Of a stretch of 34,682 nucleotides of DNA, positions 1-7,779 are shown piece by piece; the first letter of the stretch is position 1; every line of letters starts with the position of its first letter. The position numbers and the translations under genes were made by a program. Source of the stretch: Clostridia bacterium (GTDB taxonomy: Bacteria; Bacillota; Clostridia; Oscillospirales; Acutalibacteraceae). The DNA lies in contig JAFQWA010000020.1 of NCBI GenBank assembly GCA_017407705.1, forward strand, positions 1-34,682, written 5' to 3'. The notes beneath the pieces were generated by a model. That model saw only the letters and a list, made by a program, of their open reading frames with translations. It made no database searches and was not told the origin of the DNA.

Positions 1-2
1 TA

Positions 3-20
3 CCAAGCCTGTCGGCTTGG
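3..20. other. Small hairpin at window edge
   Basis: A 7-bp perfect stem (CCAAGCC/GGCTTGG) with a TGTC loop lies just beyond the tRNA operon terminator. There is no T tract on the plus side, and the other flank is outside the window. It may be the end of a terminator belonging to a gene to the left. Confidence 0.35.
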
Positions 21-22
21 AT

Positions 23-57
23 AAAAAAACTCTCGTTCCGAAGAACGAGAGTTTTTT
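23..57 (-). terminator. Terminator of tRNA operon
   Basis: A 15-bp perfect stem (arms 24-38 and 43-57, CGAA loop, which reads TTCG on the transcribed strand) gives a U tract on the minus strand directly after tRNA-Cys. The 3' CCA of tRNA-Cys touches the stem. Confidence 0.9.
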
Positions 58-131
58 GGAGGTACCGCCCAGATTTGAACTGGGGAATGAGAGTTTTGCA
101 GACTCTTGCCTTACCACTTGGCCACGGTACC
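57..131 (-). tRNA. tRNA-Cys (GCA)
   Basis: The reverse complement folds as a complete cloverleaf. The acceptor stem GGTACCG/CGGTACC is perfect. The anticodon loop CTGCAAA is closed by AGAGT/ACTCT, so the anticodon is GCA. The T stem CCCAG/CTGGG is perfect. The discriminator is U73, usual for Cys, and the 3' CCA is encoded. It is the last gene of a five-tRNA operon, between a hairpin (139-167) and the operon terminator. Confidence 0.95.
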
Positions 132-138
132 GGGTATG

Positions 139-167
139 AAAATAGGAACGCGGCGCGTTCCTATTTT
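139..167. repeat. 13-bp perfect hairpin between tRNA-Gly and tRNA-Cys
   Basis: Arms 139-151 and 155-167 are perfect complements with a GGC loop. The base of the stem is A/T, the top is G/C. On the minus strand it sits inside the tRNA transcript and lacks a long U tract, so it could be a processing signal, a weak internal terminator or a small inserted palindrome. Confidence 0.7.
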
Positions 168-174
168 ATTTTGT

Positions 175-250
175 TGGAGCGGGTGACGAGGCTCGAACTC
201 GCTACCTCCACCTTGGCAAGGTGGCGCTCTACCAGATGAGCTAAATCCGC
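175..250 (-). tRNA. tRNA-Gly (GCC), acceptor stem mismatched
   Basis: The anticodon arm is CCACC-TTGCCAA-GGTGG, so the anticodon is GCC. The D stem, the T stem (GCGAG/CTCGT with one G-U) and encoded 3' CCA are intact, with U73. The 5' acceptor strand reads GCGGATT against 3' CACCCGC. This leaves A5-C68 and U7-C66 unpaired, where bacterial tRNA-Gly normally has GCGGGTG. The gene may be functional but weak, decaying, or carry a sequence error. Confidence 0.85.
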
Positions 251-257
251 ATAATGT

Positions 258-333
258 TGGTGCCTCCGGACGGAATCGAACCATCGACACGTGGATTTTC
301 AGTCCACTGCTCTACCGACTGAGCTACAGAGGC
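258..333 (-). tRNA. tRNA-Phe (GAA)
   Basis: The cloverleaf is complete: acceptor GCCTCTG/CGGAGGC with one G-U pair, and anticodon arm GTGGA-CTGAAAA-TCCAC (anticodon GAA). The discriminator is A73 and the CCA is encoded. It is the third gene of the operon, 4 bases after tRNA-Asp. Confidence 0.95.
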
Positions 334-337
334 AAAT

Positions 338-414
338 TGGCGACCTGGATGGGACTCGAACCCACGACCTCTAGCGTGACAGGCTAGCGTTCTAACCAAC
401 TGAACTACCGGGCC
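338..414 (-). tRNA. tRNA-Asp (GTC), one acceptor mismatch
   Basis: The anticodon arm is CTAGC-CTGTCAC-GCTAG, so the anticodon is GTC. G73 is usual for Asp and CCA is encoded. The acceptor is GGCCCGG against CCAGGTC: a G2-U71 wobble plus a C5-A68 mismatch, where G68 would be expected. The other stems are intact. tRNA-Gly in the same cluster is also mismatched at 5-68, with the bases swapped. Confidence 0.9.
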
Positions 415-417
415 ATA

Positions 418-493
418 TGGTGGGAACAACAGGGCTCGAACCTGTGACCCTCTGCTTGTAAGGCAGATGCTCTCCCAGCTGAGCTATGCTCCC
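418..493 (-). tRNA. tRNA-Val (TAC)
   Basis: First gene of the operon. The acceptor GGGAGCA/TGTTCCC has one G-U pair. The anticodon arm TCTGC-CTTACAA-GCAGA gives anticodon TAC. The discriminator is A73 and the CCA is encoded. A leader of roughly 94 bases separates it from the promoter at 594-622. Confidence 0.95.
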
Positions 494-593
494 ACTTATC
501 TCAAACTGCATCAGCAGTCATGAGCCTGACTACGTGCCTCAAAACCAAGTCAGCTTGCTTTTCAAGTTGCTGTGCTTTTCAGCGACAATCAAG

Positions 594-622
594 ATTATAA
601 TATAAACTTGCATCTTTGTCAA
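594..622 (-). promoter_or_regulatory. Sigma-A promoter of the tRNA operon
   Basis: Read on the minus strand, TTGACA (617-622), a 17-base spacer and TATAAT (594-599) match consensus at all 12 positions. This is typical of strong stable-RNA promoters. Between here and hslO (623-704) the DNA is A/T-rich. It contains an AT-only hairpin at 677-696 without a U tract on the hslO side. Confidence 0.9.
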
Positions 623-704
623 GCACTTTTTTATATTTTTTTTAAAAAATTTTTACGTTTATAAATTGTTTGATTTTTTATACAAAAATGTATAAATTTT
701 TTAT

Positions 705-1580
705 TTATTTTGCAGATTTTGCAAGGTTTTTAAGTTCGGTTTCGTTAAACCTATATATCTTCTCACAGAAATGGCAATTTGCCTCTGTTACCTTCTGCTC
801 TTCTGCAAGTTTTAACAAATCTTTTTTACCGATGCTGATAAGAGCACGTTCAACTCTTTCTCTTGAACAGTTACATTTATATGCAACGTCTGCCTCGTCT
901 AAAACCTCAACCTCAAACTTATTAAGTGCCTTTCTCACCATCTGCTCCACGTTCATACCGCTGCTGAGCATCTCGGTGACTGAGGGCAAACCTTTAATCG
1001 ACTCTTCCAAAGCGTCAATAGTTTTTTCCTCAGCAAAAGGTAAAAGCTGAATAAGGTAACCGCCTGCCGCTTTAATAGATAAGTCGGGGTTTACAAGTAC
1101 GCCCAACGCACAAACGGTGGGAATCTGCTCACTGATTGCAAAATAAGCGGCAATATCCTCAGCTATCTCACCTGAAACCAGCTCAATAGTGCCGTTATAA
1201 GGCTCCTTCATACCAAGATCCTTAGAAACCGACAGAGTACCGTTACCAACAGCGCCTTTAACGTCTAATTTGCCCACATTATTAAGGGGTATCTCAACTA
1301 TGGGGTTGCCCGGATAACCTCTTACGTTGCCCTGTGAGTCGCTTACAGCGATAAGACACTCCACCTCACCATCGCCCTTAATACGCAGTGTAAGAGTATC
1401 CTTCTCACCTTTAAGCTGATGTCCCATCAGTGATGCAGCGGTAAGCAGTCTGCCCAGTGCGGCAGATACAACGGCAGAAGTCTGATGTATATGCTCTGCT
1501 CTGTTTACAATATCAGTTGTATCAACGGCGGTAGCAGCTATCTGACCGTCGGTAGTAATACATCTTATTAAATGACCCAT
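705..1580 (-). CDS. hslO: Hsp33 redox-regulated holdase chaperone
   Basis: Cytosolic chaperone that is activated by oxidation and holds unfolding proteins. The 291-residue product has the N-terminal Hsp33 core. At its C-terminus it has the zinc redox switch: Cys236-x-Cys238 and Cys269-x-x-Cys272, the CxC...CxxC set that forms disulfides in this family. The start is the ATG at 1580, preceded by AAGGAG. An upstream in-frame ATG (1613) lies inside the methyltransferase gene and has no ribosome site. It is the last gene of the yerC-methyltransferase-hslO unit, 13 bases after its neighbour. No clear downstream terminator is visible. Confidence 0.95.
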   Translation of the reverse strand: MGHLIRCITTDGQIAATAVDTTDIVNRAEHIHQTSAVVSAALGRLLTAASLMGHQLKGEKDTLTLRIKGDGEVECLIAVSDSQGNVRGYPGNPIVEIPLNNVGKLDVKGAVGNGTLSVSKDLGMKEPYNGTIELVSGEIAEDIAAYFAISEQIPTVCALGVLVNPDLSIKAAGGYLIQLLPFAEEKTIDALEESIKGLPSVTEMLSSGMNVEQMVRKALNKFEVEVLDEADVAYKCNCSRERVERALISIGKKDLLKLAEEQKVTEANCHFCEKIYRFNETELKNLAKSAK

Positions 1581-1593
1581 TAAAATGTTCTCC

Positions 1594-2328
1594 TTATTTC
1601 TTTTTAGCAACATAAATCAGTTTTTGTGAATTTTTACGGGGCTTTTCAAAATCGCCAAAATCATACACTGACAACAGGTCAAACCCTGCATTACTCAGCA
1701 TTTCACTTAATTCCTTATGGGAATATGCACGTTCATCAAAATTCTCACAAAAACGTTTATAATCTTCACCCTGTCTTACAAAAAAGTCAAGGTTTATATT
1801 AACCTTATTTTTCTCATACAACTCATTTTGCCACACCAGATAAACCTGGTCATCCTCGATAACAAAAGTGTTATCAGCCAAAACCTTATTATGCTTATAC
1901 TCTGTGTTCACATCAAAAATAAACAGTCCACCCGGCTCGGTGAACAGTGATATCTTTTTCAACGCAGCTTTAAGCTTACGCTTATCGGTTATATGATTCA
2001 ACCCGTCAAGGGTGCAAAAGGCAGTGTCAACGGTGCCGTAAAGGTCCAGCTCACATAAATCCTGGCAGAGCAGTAACACGTCATAGCCACTGAGCTTTTC
2101 ACGAGCGGCGTTAAGCATCTGCTCAGATATATCCACCGCCACCACGTCTAGCCCTGACTTTGCAAGCTGAAGTGTCAAGCTGCCTGTGCCACAAGCAGCG
2201 TCCAACACTTGTTTGGGTGTATGTCCGTGCTGCTTACAAAAATTAAGCAAATTACGGCAAAGATCGGCATAATCAACATCGCTGATCAGCCGATCGTAAA
2301 GTGTAGCAAAATTATTGTACGCTGTCAT
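1594..2328 (-). CDS. Class I SAM-dependent methyltransferase (YqeM-like)
   Basis: A 244-residue soluble protein with a Rossmann methyltransferase fold. Motif I is VLDAACGTGSLTLQLA at about residues 41-56, followed by the acidic motif II (VVAVDIS). The N-terminal pattern NNFATLYDRLISDVDY resembles YqeM-type methyltransferases of Firmicutes, whose substrate is not settled. The ATG overlaps the end of the yerC-like gene by 17 bases, suggesting translational coupling. hslO follows 13 bases downstream. The substrate cannot be read from sequence. Confidence 0.85.
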   Translation of the reverse strand: MTAYNNFATLYDRLISDVDYADLCRNLLNFCKQHGHTPKQVLDAACGTGSLTLQLAKSGLDVVAVDISEQMLNAAREKLSGYDVLLLCQDLCELDLYGTVDTAFCTLDGLNHITDKRKLKAALKKISLFTEPGGLFIFDVNTEYKHNKVLADNTFVIEDDQVYLVWQNELYEKNKVNINLDFFVRQGEDYKRFCENFDERAYSHKELSEMLSNAGFDLLSVYDFGDFEKPRKNSQKLIYVAKKK

Positions 2329-2614
2329 TTTTCTTCATTCTCTCGAAAACCATTGCATAACCGTCGTTACCGTAAGCCAAGGAACGGTTTACACGGCTGA
2401 TAGTAGCGGTAGAAGCACCGGTCTTCTCAACGATCTCATTATATACACGCTTTTCGCTGAGCATCTGAGCAACGGCAAACCTCTGGGAAATGGATTTGAT
2501 CTCCTTTACTGTGCAAAGATCCTCAAAGAAAGTATAACATTCATCAATATTTTTAAGTGTAAGAATAGCTTCAAACATAGCATCTGCACTTTTATCTCTG
2601 ATTTTGTCTATCAT
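2312..2614 (-). CDS. YerC/YecD-family TrpR-like DNA-binding protein
   Basis: A 100-residue helical protein. The core (KEIKSISQRFAVAQML followed by TGASTATISRVNRSL) is the TrpR-type helix-turn-helix of the YerC/YecD family, found as a small regulator in many Firmicutes. The ATG is preceded by AAAGGTG and by a sigma-A-type promoter at 2667-2695. It is first in a unit with the methyltransferase and hslO. Its ligand and targets are unknown. It lacks the rest of the tryptophan operon context, so it should not be called a tryptophan repressor. Confidence 0.85.
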   Translation of the reverse strand: MIDKIRDKSADAMFEAILTLKNIDECYTFFEDLCTVKEIKSISQRFAVAQMLSEKRVYNEIVEKTGASTATISRVNRSLAYGNDGYAMVFERMKKNDSVQ

Positions 2615-2666
2615 TTAAAATCACCTTTCTGAGTAAAGCAAATATATCACGCTTTAATTCAGTAAA

Positions 2667-2695
2667 ATTTTAACACACTAAACTCTAAAAGTCAA
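2667..2695 (-). promoter_or_regulatory. Sigma-A promoter of yerC-methyltransferase-hslO
   Basis: On the minus strand: TTGACT (2690-2695), a 17-base spacer and TAAAAT (2667-2672). It starts a few bases after the ispF stop codon. No terminator is visible between ispF and this promoter, so read-through from ispF is possible. Confidence 0.7.
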
Positions 2696-2699
2696 TAAC

Positions 2700-3167
2700 C
2701 TAATTTAAAAGCGCCACTGCTTTTGCGGCGATACCCTCACCGGCACCTGTAAAGCCCATACCCTCTTCAGTGGTTGCCTTCACAGACACACAGCTTATAT
2801 CAATGCCGCACACATTAGCAATGTTACCACGCATTTCATCAATGTATGGACGCATTTTCGGGCTTTGTGCCACTATAACAGAGTCGATATTACCAACCTC
2901 AAAGCCGTTTTCTTTAAGCTTTTTAACCACCTCAGCCAGCAACACCATACTGTCGGCATCCTTAAAACTTGCGTCATTATCAGGAAACAACACTCCTATA
3001 TCGCCAAAGGCAGCAGCACCAAGCAGTGCATCAGATATTGCGTGGAGCAACACGTCTGCATCGGAATGACCCAGCAAGCCTTTTTCATAAGGTATTTTAA
3101 CGCCGCCGATTATAAGGTCACGGCCTTCTGTTAAACGGTGAACATCGTATCCCATTCCTATTCTCAT
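2700..3167 (-). CDS. ispF: 2-C-methyl-D-erythritol 2,4-cyclodiphosphate synthase
   Basis: Catalyses the cyclising step of the non-mevalonate (MEP) isoprenoid pathway, releasing CMP. The 155-residue length is normal. The metal ligands Asp8 and His10 in GYDVH and His42 in [13 protein letters not shown] are present, as is the C-terminal [10 protein letters not shown] segment. AAGGAG precedes the ATG. It is the third gene of hemW-oxidoreductase-ispF, 11 bases after the oxidoreductase. No ispD is adjacent, although the two often pair or fuse. Confidence 0.97.
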   Translation of the reverse strand: MRIGMGYDVHRLTEGRDLIIGGVKIPYEKGLLGHSDADVLLHAISDALLGAAAFGDIGVLFPDNDASFKDADSMVLLAEVVKKLKENGFEVGNIDSVIVAQSPKMRPYIDEMRGNIANVCGIDISCVSVKATTEEGMGFTGAGEGIAAKAVALLN

Positions 3168-3178
3168 AAATATTCTCC

Positions 3179-4147
3179 TTATTCAAACGGATATTTTAAA
3201 TTCCAATCATTTCTTAATTTATCCATAGTTTCGGTTATTCTTAAGGTTTTATATAAGGGCATAACGTCACTGTCCTTCATACCCTTATCAAGACAGTCCA
3301 TAACGTGCTTTACTTCATACTGGAAGCCGTTATCGTAAAACGCCTCTAAAACCTCAGTAACGTCATAATCCTTATAATACTCCGCTCTGCCAAACCAAAT
3401 AAAGTTAGGTATTCTGATTCTACCCTTTGTACCGTCAATATGCACGTCACGTAAGCTTTCAAACAGAAGCGATGTACGGAGCATAGCGGTTTTTCCGCCT
3501 TTGTAGCCTAATGATATAACGTCGTTCATATCCACTCCTGCCGGTGACATATATGCAACAGAGCTGATATTTTCAGGAGCGGCATCAATATACATATCAG
3601 CAAGGTTCAAAGGATAAACGCCAAGATCCAGCAAGGCACCGCCTGCTGTATCGGGATTAGATAAACGGCAGGACATATCGTTAACATCTACACAAACAGA
3701 AAAGTCTGCAGTAACGCTTATTACATCACCTATCTTATCAAGCGCCTTATTTATTTTATCATTCAGCGGCAAAAAGCGTATCCACAAGGCTTCCATACAA
3801 AAAACGTTGTTTCTTTTAGCACATTCAATAAGCTCTCTTGCCTCGTTTGCATTAACAGTCATAGGCTTTTCGATAAGCACGTTTTTACCGTGATTCATTG
3901 CATCTAAAGCGCATTTAAAATGAGCGTTGTGAGGAGTTGCAATATAAACTATATCAACGTCCTTATCATTATAAAGCTCCTCATAGCTGCCATAGGCCTT
4001 CTCAAAGCCGTGTTTTTTCTTGAAGGCTACTGCTCTGTCTAAAGTGCGTGATGCCACTGCATATTTGTAAGCACCCTTTACCCTATCCAAAGCATCTGCC
4101 ATTCTGTTTGCAATAGAACCCGGTCCGATTATACCCCAATTATACAT
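3179..4147 (-). CDS. Gfo/Idh/MocA-family NAD(P)-dependent oxidoreductase
   Basis: A 322-residue dehydrogenase. The N-terminal Rossmann nucleotide-binding segment ([17 protein letters not shown], residues 4-20) and the family motif EKPMT are clear. The C-terminal domain is the alpha/beta part that binds a sugar or cyclitol. The ATG has a strong AGGAGG. It lies 11 bases after hemW and 11 before ispF, so it is cotranscribed with housekeeping genes that give no hint of substrate. Family membership is secure; the substrate is unknown. Confidence 0.9.
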   Translation of the reverse strand: MYNWGIIGPGSIANRMADALDRVKGAYKYAVASRTLDRAVAFKKKHGFEKAYGSYEELYNDKDVDIVYIATPHNAHFKCALDAMNHGKNVLIEKPMTVNANEARELIECAKRNNVFCMEALWIRFLPLNDKINKALDKIGDVISVTADFSVCVDVNDMSCRLSNPDTAGGALLDLGVYPLNLADMYIDAAPENISSVAYMSPAGVDMNDVISLGYKGGKTAMLRTSLLFESLRDVHIDGTKGRIRIPNFIWFGRAEYYKDYDVTEVLEAFYDNGFQYEVKHVMDCLDKGMKDSDVMPLYKTLRITETMDKLRNDWNLKYPFE

Positions 4148-4158
4148 AGTAGTTCCTC

Positions 4159-5223
4159 CTACAATAATTTATCTAAAATCAGATTTTGCACTAAGAAACC
4201 TTTGCTGTTAAGACGTATTCCCTGCTCATCCATTGTAAGCAGACCTTGTTTTTGCATTAAACAACATTTATCAATAAAGGATTTATCAAGTGTAAATCCA
4301 CGCTGTTTCAACTGATCAAATATAAGCCCCTCTGACAAGCGCAGTCTGAGCATAACATATTCGTTAAAGCCGCCACCCTCACCGTCATCAATAGGTGGGT
4401 TATCGTTTATAAAATACTCAATATCTCTGGGATAATAAAATCTTTTACCCTTATAAAAAGAATGTGCCGCAGGGCCCAGTCCTAAATACTCATCGCAGTT
4501 CCAGTATATCATATTATGACGGCATCTGTAACCGCTTTTTGAAAAGTTGGATATCTCATACTGCTCATATCCCTTTTTGTTAAGCTGCTCACACAAGCTA
4601 AGATACAGCCTTGCCTGTTCATCACCATCAGGCAGTAACGACTCATCAAACCTGCTCATGGGCGTTGAGGGTTCAATGTGCAGCATATACGCAGAAATGT
4701 GTGTTACGTCAAGATCGGTGCAAAAGTTAAGAGTCTGTATAAGGGTTTGCTCGGTTTGGTTATACAGGCCCAACATCACATCAAGAGAAATGTTTGTAAT
4801 CCCTGCAGCCTTTGCGTTTTGCACCGCTTTAGCGGCATCTTGCGGACTATGCTTTCTGGTTAAAAATTTCAGTTCCTCACTGTTGGCAGACTGAAGTCCT
4901 ATAGATACTCTGTTAACTCCTTTAGCGGCAATCTTACTGAAAAACTCTGCAGTGGCTGAGTTGGGGTTGCACTCCACCGTCACCTCTGCATTATCATTTA
5001 ATTTAACACAGCTTAAAATATCGGCAATATTATCCCCGCCTATAATCGACGGAGTTCCACCGCCAAAATAAACCGTGTCAAAGCTATCGGTAAGTGAATT
5101 TATTTTTTCTTTTAAAAAGCTTACATATTTTTCTATTATTTTACCATCATAACTAATAGAATAGAAATCGCAATAGTCACATTTTGCACTGCAAAAAGGA
5201 ATATGAATGTAAAGTCCTTTCAA
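4159..5223 (-). CDS. hemW: HemW-like radical SAM protein (heme chaperone family)
   Basis: Radical SAM enzyme family once called oxygen-independent coproporphyrinogen oxidase-like; characterised members are heme chaperones. The 354-residue protein has the 4Fe-4S motif Cys11-x3-Cys15-x2-Cys18 in HIPFCSAKCDYCDF. The glycine-rich YFGGGTPS motif follows, and the C-terminal HemW domain includes NMIYWNCDEYLGLGPAAHS. The start is TTG at 5223 with AGGTGA upstream. No heme biosynthesis genes are nearby, so heme transfer as its role is family inference. It heads the hemW-oxidoreductase-ispF unit. Confidence 0.9.
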   Translation of the reverse strand: MKGLYIHIPFCSAKCDYCDFYSISYDGKIIEKYVSFLKEKINSLTDSFDTVYFGGGTPSIIGGDNIADILSCVKLNDNAEVTVECNPNSATAEFFSKIAAKGVNRVSIGLQSANSEELKFLTRKHSPQDAAKAVQNAKAAGITNISLDVMLGLYNQTEQTLIQTLNFCTDLDVTHISAYMLHIEPSTPMSRFDESLLPDGDEQARLYLSLCEQLNKKGYEQYEISNFSKSGYRCRHNMIYWNCDEYLGLGPAAHSFYKGKRFYYPRDIEYFINDNPPIDDGEGGGFNEYVMLRLRLSEGLIFDQLKQRGFTLDKSFIDKCCLMQKQGLLTMDEQGIRLNSKGFLVQNLILDKLL

Positions 5224-5536
5224 GAAATCACCTGCTTTTAATGATATTGTAAAACATTTGTAAGGGGTTTGTCTACTGTTTTTTTAATAATATATACAGT
5301 ATCGAATAATAAAGTATTATGGTGAACGAAAAATCTTGACATTAACCCTTATATGCCTTAAAATGTTAGTAAATGTGTGTTCGGATTGTAAAGCAAATTG
5401 TTTTTTAATTATATTAAATTTAATCAAGCTTTTCTGCGATGCCCGTTGTGTTGCAGAATCAATCAAATAAGAGGTTGGAGCCGTTTTCTCTAACCTCTGT
5501 TATACTATTGAAAAAATTTATTTACGGAGGTATATT
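5224..5536. other. Divergent hemW/rnj intergenic region with structured rnj leader
   Basis: A 313-base A/T-rich gap. The plus-strand promoter at 5336-5364 serves rnj. Its roughly 165-base leader contains two hairpins: TTCTGC/GCAGAA (5432-5458) and AGAGGTT/AACCTCT (5470-5498). The hemW side has only a weak promoter candidate on the minus strand (TAGACA, 18 bases, TACAAT). No small gene or known riboswitch is recognised. Confidence 0.6.
5336..5364 (+). promoter_or_regulatory. Sigma-A promoter of rnj
   Basis: TTGACA (5336-5341), a 17-base spacer and TAAAAT (5359-5364). It leaves an unusually long 5' leader before the TTG start at 5537. Confidence 0.8.
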
Positions 5537-7318
5537 TTGTTGAAAGAAAATAATAATTCTACTGCTAAAAAAGCAACCACTGTACGCAAAAGAACCACTA
5601 CTGCAGTTAAATCAACTCCTGCAAAAAAGCGTATGGATAACAATGACGTGTTTTTGAAAAGTCCTCTTAAGATCATCCCTCTGGGTGGACTTGAAGAAAT
5701 CGGTAAAAACTGTACTGTTTACGAGTATGAGGATCATATGATAATCGTTGACTGCGGTATGTCTTTCCCTGATGACGATATGCCCGGTGTTGATATAGTT
5801 ATCCCCGACGTTTCTTATCTGATCAAAAATAAAGATAAAATCAAGGGCTTGTTCATCACTCACGGACACGAGGATCATATCGGCTCACTGCCCTATCTGC
5901 TTCGTGAGATAGACGTTCCTGTTTACGCTACCAAGCTTACTTTAGGACTTATCCTTGGTAAATTAAAGGAACATTCTCTTGATAAAAAGGTAAAACTCAT
6001 TGAACAAAAGCCCGGCGACATCGTGAGAGCCGGTAGATTTTCAGTTGAGTTTATCCACGTTAACCACTCTATCCCCGACGCAGTTGCTTTCTCTATTGCA
6101 ACTCCTCTGGGCGTGGTGCTTCACACCGGTGACTTTAAGATTGATTCAACCCCTATTAACGGTAAAATGATAGATCTTGCACGTATTTCGGAGCTTGGCA
6201 ACAAAAAAGGCTTTCTTGCTATGCTGTCTGACTCTACCAACGCTGAACGTCCCGGTTACACTATGAGTGAGCGTACTGTGGGTGATTCCTTCTCCACACT
6301 GTTTAAGCAAGCCAAAAACAACCGTATTATCGTTGCTACCTTCTCCTCAAACATTCACCGTATTCAGCAGATAATTGACGAAGCGGTAAAATGCGGCAGA
6401 AAGGTTGCAGTTTCGGGCAGGTCTATGATAAACGTTGTTACTATCGCAACACAGCTTGGATATTTGAATATCCCCGACGGCGTTTTGATCGAGATTGAAG
6501 CTATCAGAAAATACACACCCGAGCAGCTGGTTATCATCACCACCGGTTCTCAGGGTGAGCCTATGTCAGCACTGCACCGTATGGCCCACGGCGACCACCG
6601 TAACGTGGCTATCGGTCCTAACGATACTATTATTATCAGTGCAAGTCCTATCCCCGGCAACGAGAAAACTGTGTCTAACGTTGTTAACGGCCTGATGAAA
6701 CTGGGCGCTCACGTGGTTTATGAGAAGATGTACGACGTTCACGTTTCAGGACACGCTTGTCAGGAAGAGTTAAAGCTTATGTTAGCCCTTGCAAAACCAA
6801 AATTCTTTATTCCTGTGCACGGTGAACAAAAACAGCTTACAAAACACGCTGAAATGGCGATGAACATCGGTATTGATAAGAAAAATATTCTTATTTCCGA
6901 GATCGGTAAGATCATTGAACTTACTCCCAATTCTATCAAGCAAAACGGCGCTGTTCAGTCAGGACGTGTGCTGGTTGACGGACTGGGCGTTGGTGATGTT
7001 GGCAGCATCGTGCTTCGTGACCGTAAGCATTTGGCTGAAGACGGTATTATCGTTGCTGTGCTGACTATTGACTATGCAACCGGTGAGATTATTTCAGGTC
7101 CCGATATTGTATCCCGTGGATTTGTGTATGTTCGTGAAAGTGAAGAGCTTATGAATGAGGCACGTAAGATAATTGATTATGCAGTTTACAGTGCATCAGC
7201 AAACGGTCACGGTGACTGGACCGCCATTAAATCAAGGATCAGAGATGAACTTTCTAAGTTCCTCTATGAGCGTACAAAACGCAGTCCTATGATTCTGCCT
7301 ATTATAATGGAAGTTTAA
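5537..7318 (+). CDS. rnj: Ribonuclease J
   Basis: Metallo-beta-lactamase/beta-CASP ribonuclease with 5'-3' exo- and endonuclease activity, central to mRNA decay and rRNA maturation in Firmicutes. The 593-residue protein has the zinc motif HGHEDH at 109-114, a beta-CASP region with SDSTNAERPG, and the RNase J C-terminal domain. Residues 1-40 are a Lys/Thr/Asn-rich extension not needed for the catalytic fold. GGAGG (5526-5530) is followed by two adjacent TTG codons (5537 and 5540), so the exact first residue is uncertain. It has its own promoter, a long structured leader and a terminator, so it is monocistronic. Confidence 0.95.
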   Translation: MLKENNNSTAKKATTVRKRTTTAVKSTPAKKRMDNNDVFLKSPLKIIPLGGLEEIGKNCTVYEYEDHMIIVDCGMSFPDDDMPGVDIVIPDVSYLIKNKDKIKGLFITHGHEDHIGSLPYLLREIDVPVYATKLTLGLILGKLKEHSLDKKVKLIEQKPGDIVRAGRFSVEFIHVNHSIPDAVAFSIATPLGVVLHTGDFKIDSTPINGKMIDLARISELGNKKGFLAMLSDSTNAERPGYTMSERTVGDSFSTLFKQAKNNRIIVATFSSNIHRIQQIIDEAVKCGRKVAVSGRSMINVVTIATQLGYLNIPDGVLIEIEAIRKYTPEQLVIITTGSQGEPMSALHRMAHGDHRNVAIGPNDTIIISASPIPGNEKTVSNVVNGLMKLGAHVVYEKMYDVHVSGHACQEELKLMLALAKPKFFIPVHGEQKQLTKHAEMAMNIGIDKKNILISEIGKIIELTPNSIKQNGAVQSGRVLVDGLGVGDVGSIVLRDRKHLAEDGIIVAVLTIDYATGEIISGPDIVSRGFVYVRESEELMNEARKIIDYAVYSASANGHGDWTAIKSRIRDELSKFLYERTKRSPMILPIIMEV

Positions 7319-7323
7319 AAAAT

Positions 7324-7364
7324 GCACTAATCAGCCATTATAGGTTGATTAGTGCTTGCATTTT
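7324..7364 (+). terminator. rnj terminator
   Basis: A 10-bp stem (GCACTAATCA at 7324-7333, TGATTAGTGC at 7346-7355) is followed by TTGCATTTT. It starts 6 bases after the rnj stop. The T tract is interrupted, so termination may be partial. Confidence 0.75.
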
Positions 7365-7389
7365 ACATAAAAATAAATATAATTATAAT
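7362..7389 (+). promoter_or_regulatory. Possible promoter of ebfC-recR-smpB
   Basis: TTTACA (7362-7367), a 16-base spacer and TATAAT (7384-7389), 30 bases before the ebfC start. The AT-rich surroundings make chance matches likely, hence moderate confidence. Confidence 0.5.
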
Positions 7390-7418
7390 ATAACTTTTAA
7401 AGTTGAAAGGAAAAGATT

Positions 7419-7766
7419 ATGAAAGCAAGATTACCTCGTGAATATCAACCCAAAAGTCAGGCTGAACTTATAAGACAAGCTCAGCAGATGCAGGAAAATA
7501 TGGCAACCCTTCAGGAAGATTTAGATAACCGTGAGTACACCGCTACTGCAGGTGGCAATATGGTAGAAGTTACCGTTACAGGTGCTCATCAACTCAAATC
7601 AATAAAGATCAGCCCCGAAATCATTGAGGATGCTAAGGAAGATCCCGAAATGCTTGAGGACCTTATTATCTCAGCTGTGAATTCCGCTGTTAAAACAGCT
7701 ACCGATACTTCCAATTCCGAAATGGAGAAAATTACCGGCGGACTGAATATTCCCGGTTTGTTCTAA
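7419..7766 (+). CDS. ebfC: YbaB/EbfC nucleoid-associated protein
   Basis: Small DNA-binding protein that coats the nucleoid; often encoded just before recR, as here. The 115-residue sequence has the family layout: an N-terminal coiled helix (QAELIRQAQQMQENMATLQ), the central strand segment AGGNMVEVTVTGAHQLKSIKI, and a C-terminal helix ending GGLNIPGLF. AAAGGAAA precedes the ATG. The recR start follows 13 bases after its stop. The N-terminal 12 residues are somewhat longer than in short family members. Confidence 0.93.
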   Translation: MKARLPREYQPKSQAELIRQAQQMQENMATLQEDLDNREYTATAGGNMVEVTVTGAHQLKSIKISPEIIEDAKEDPEMLEDLIISAVNSAVKTATDTSNSEMEKITGGLNIPGLF

Positions 7767-7779
7767 GAGGTTTTAAACA

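Noticed and set aside
241-429. 62-residue minus-strand reading frame
   Set aside because: It lies entirely over tRNA-Gly, tRNA-Phe, tRNA-Asp and tRNA-Val, which fold correctly.
677-696. hslO terminator
   Set aside because: The hairpin is only A/T except two pairs and has an A tract, not a T tract, on the transcript side.
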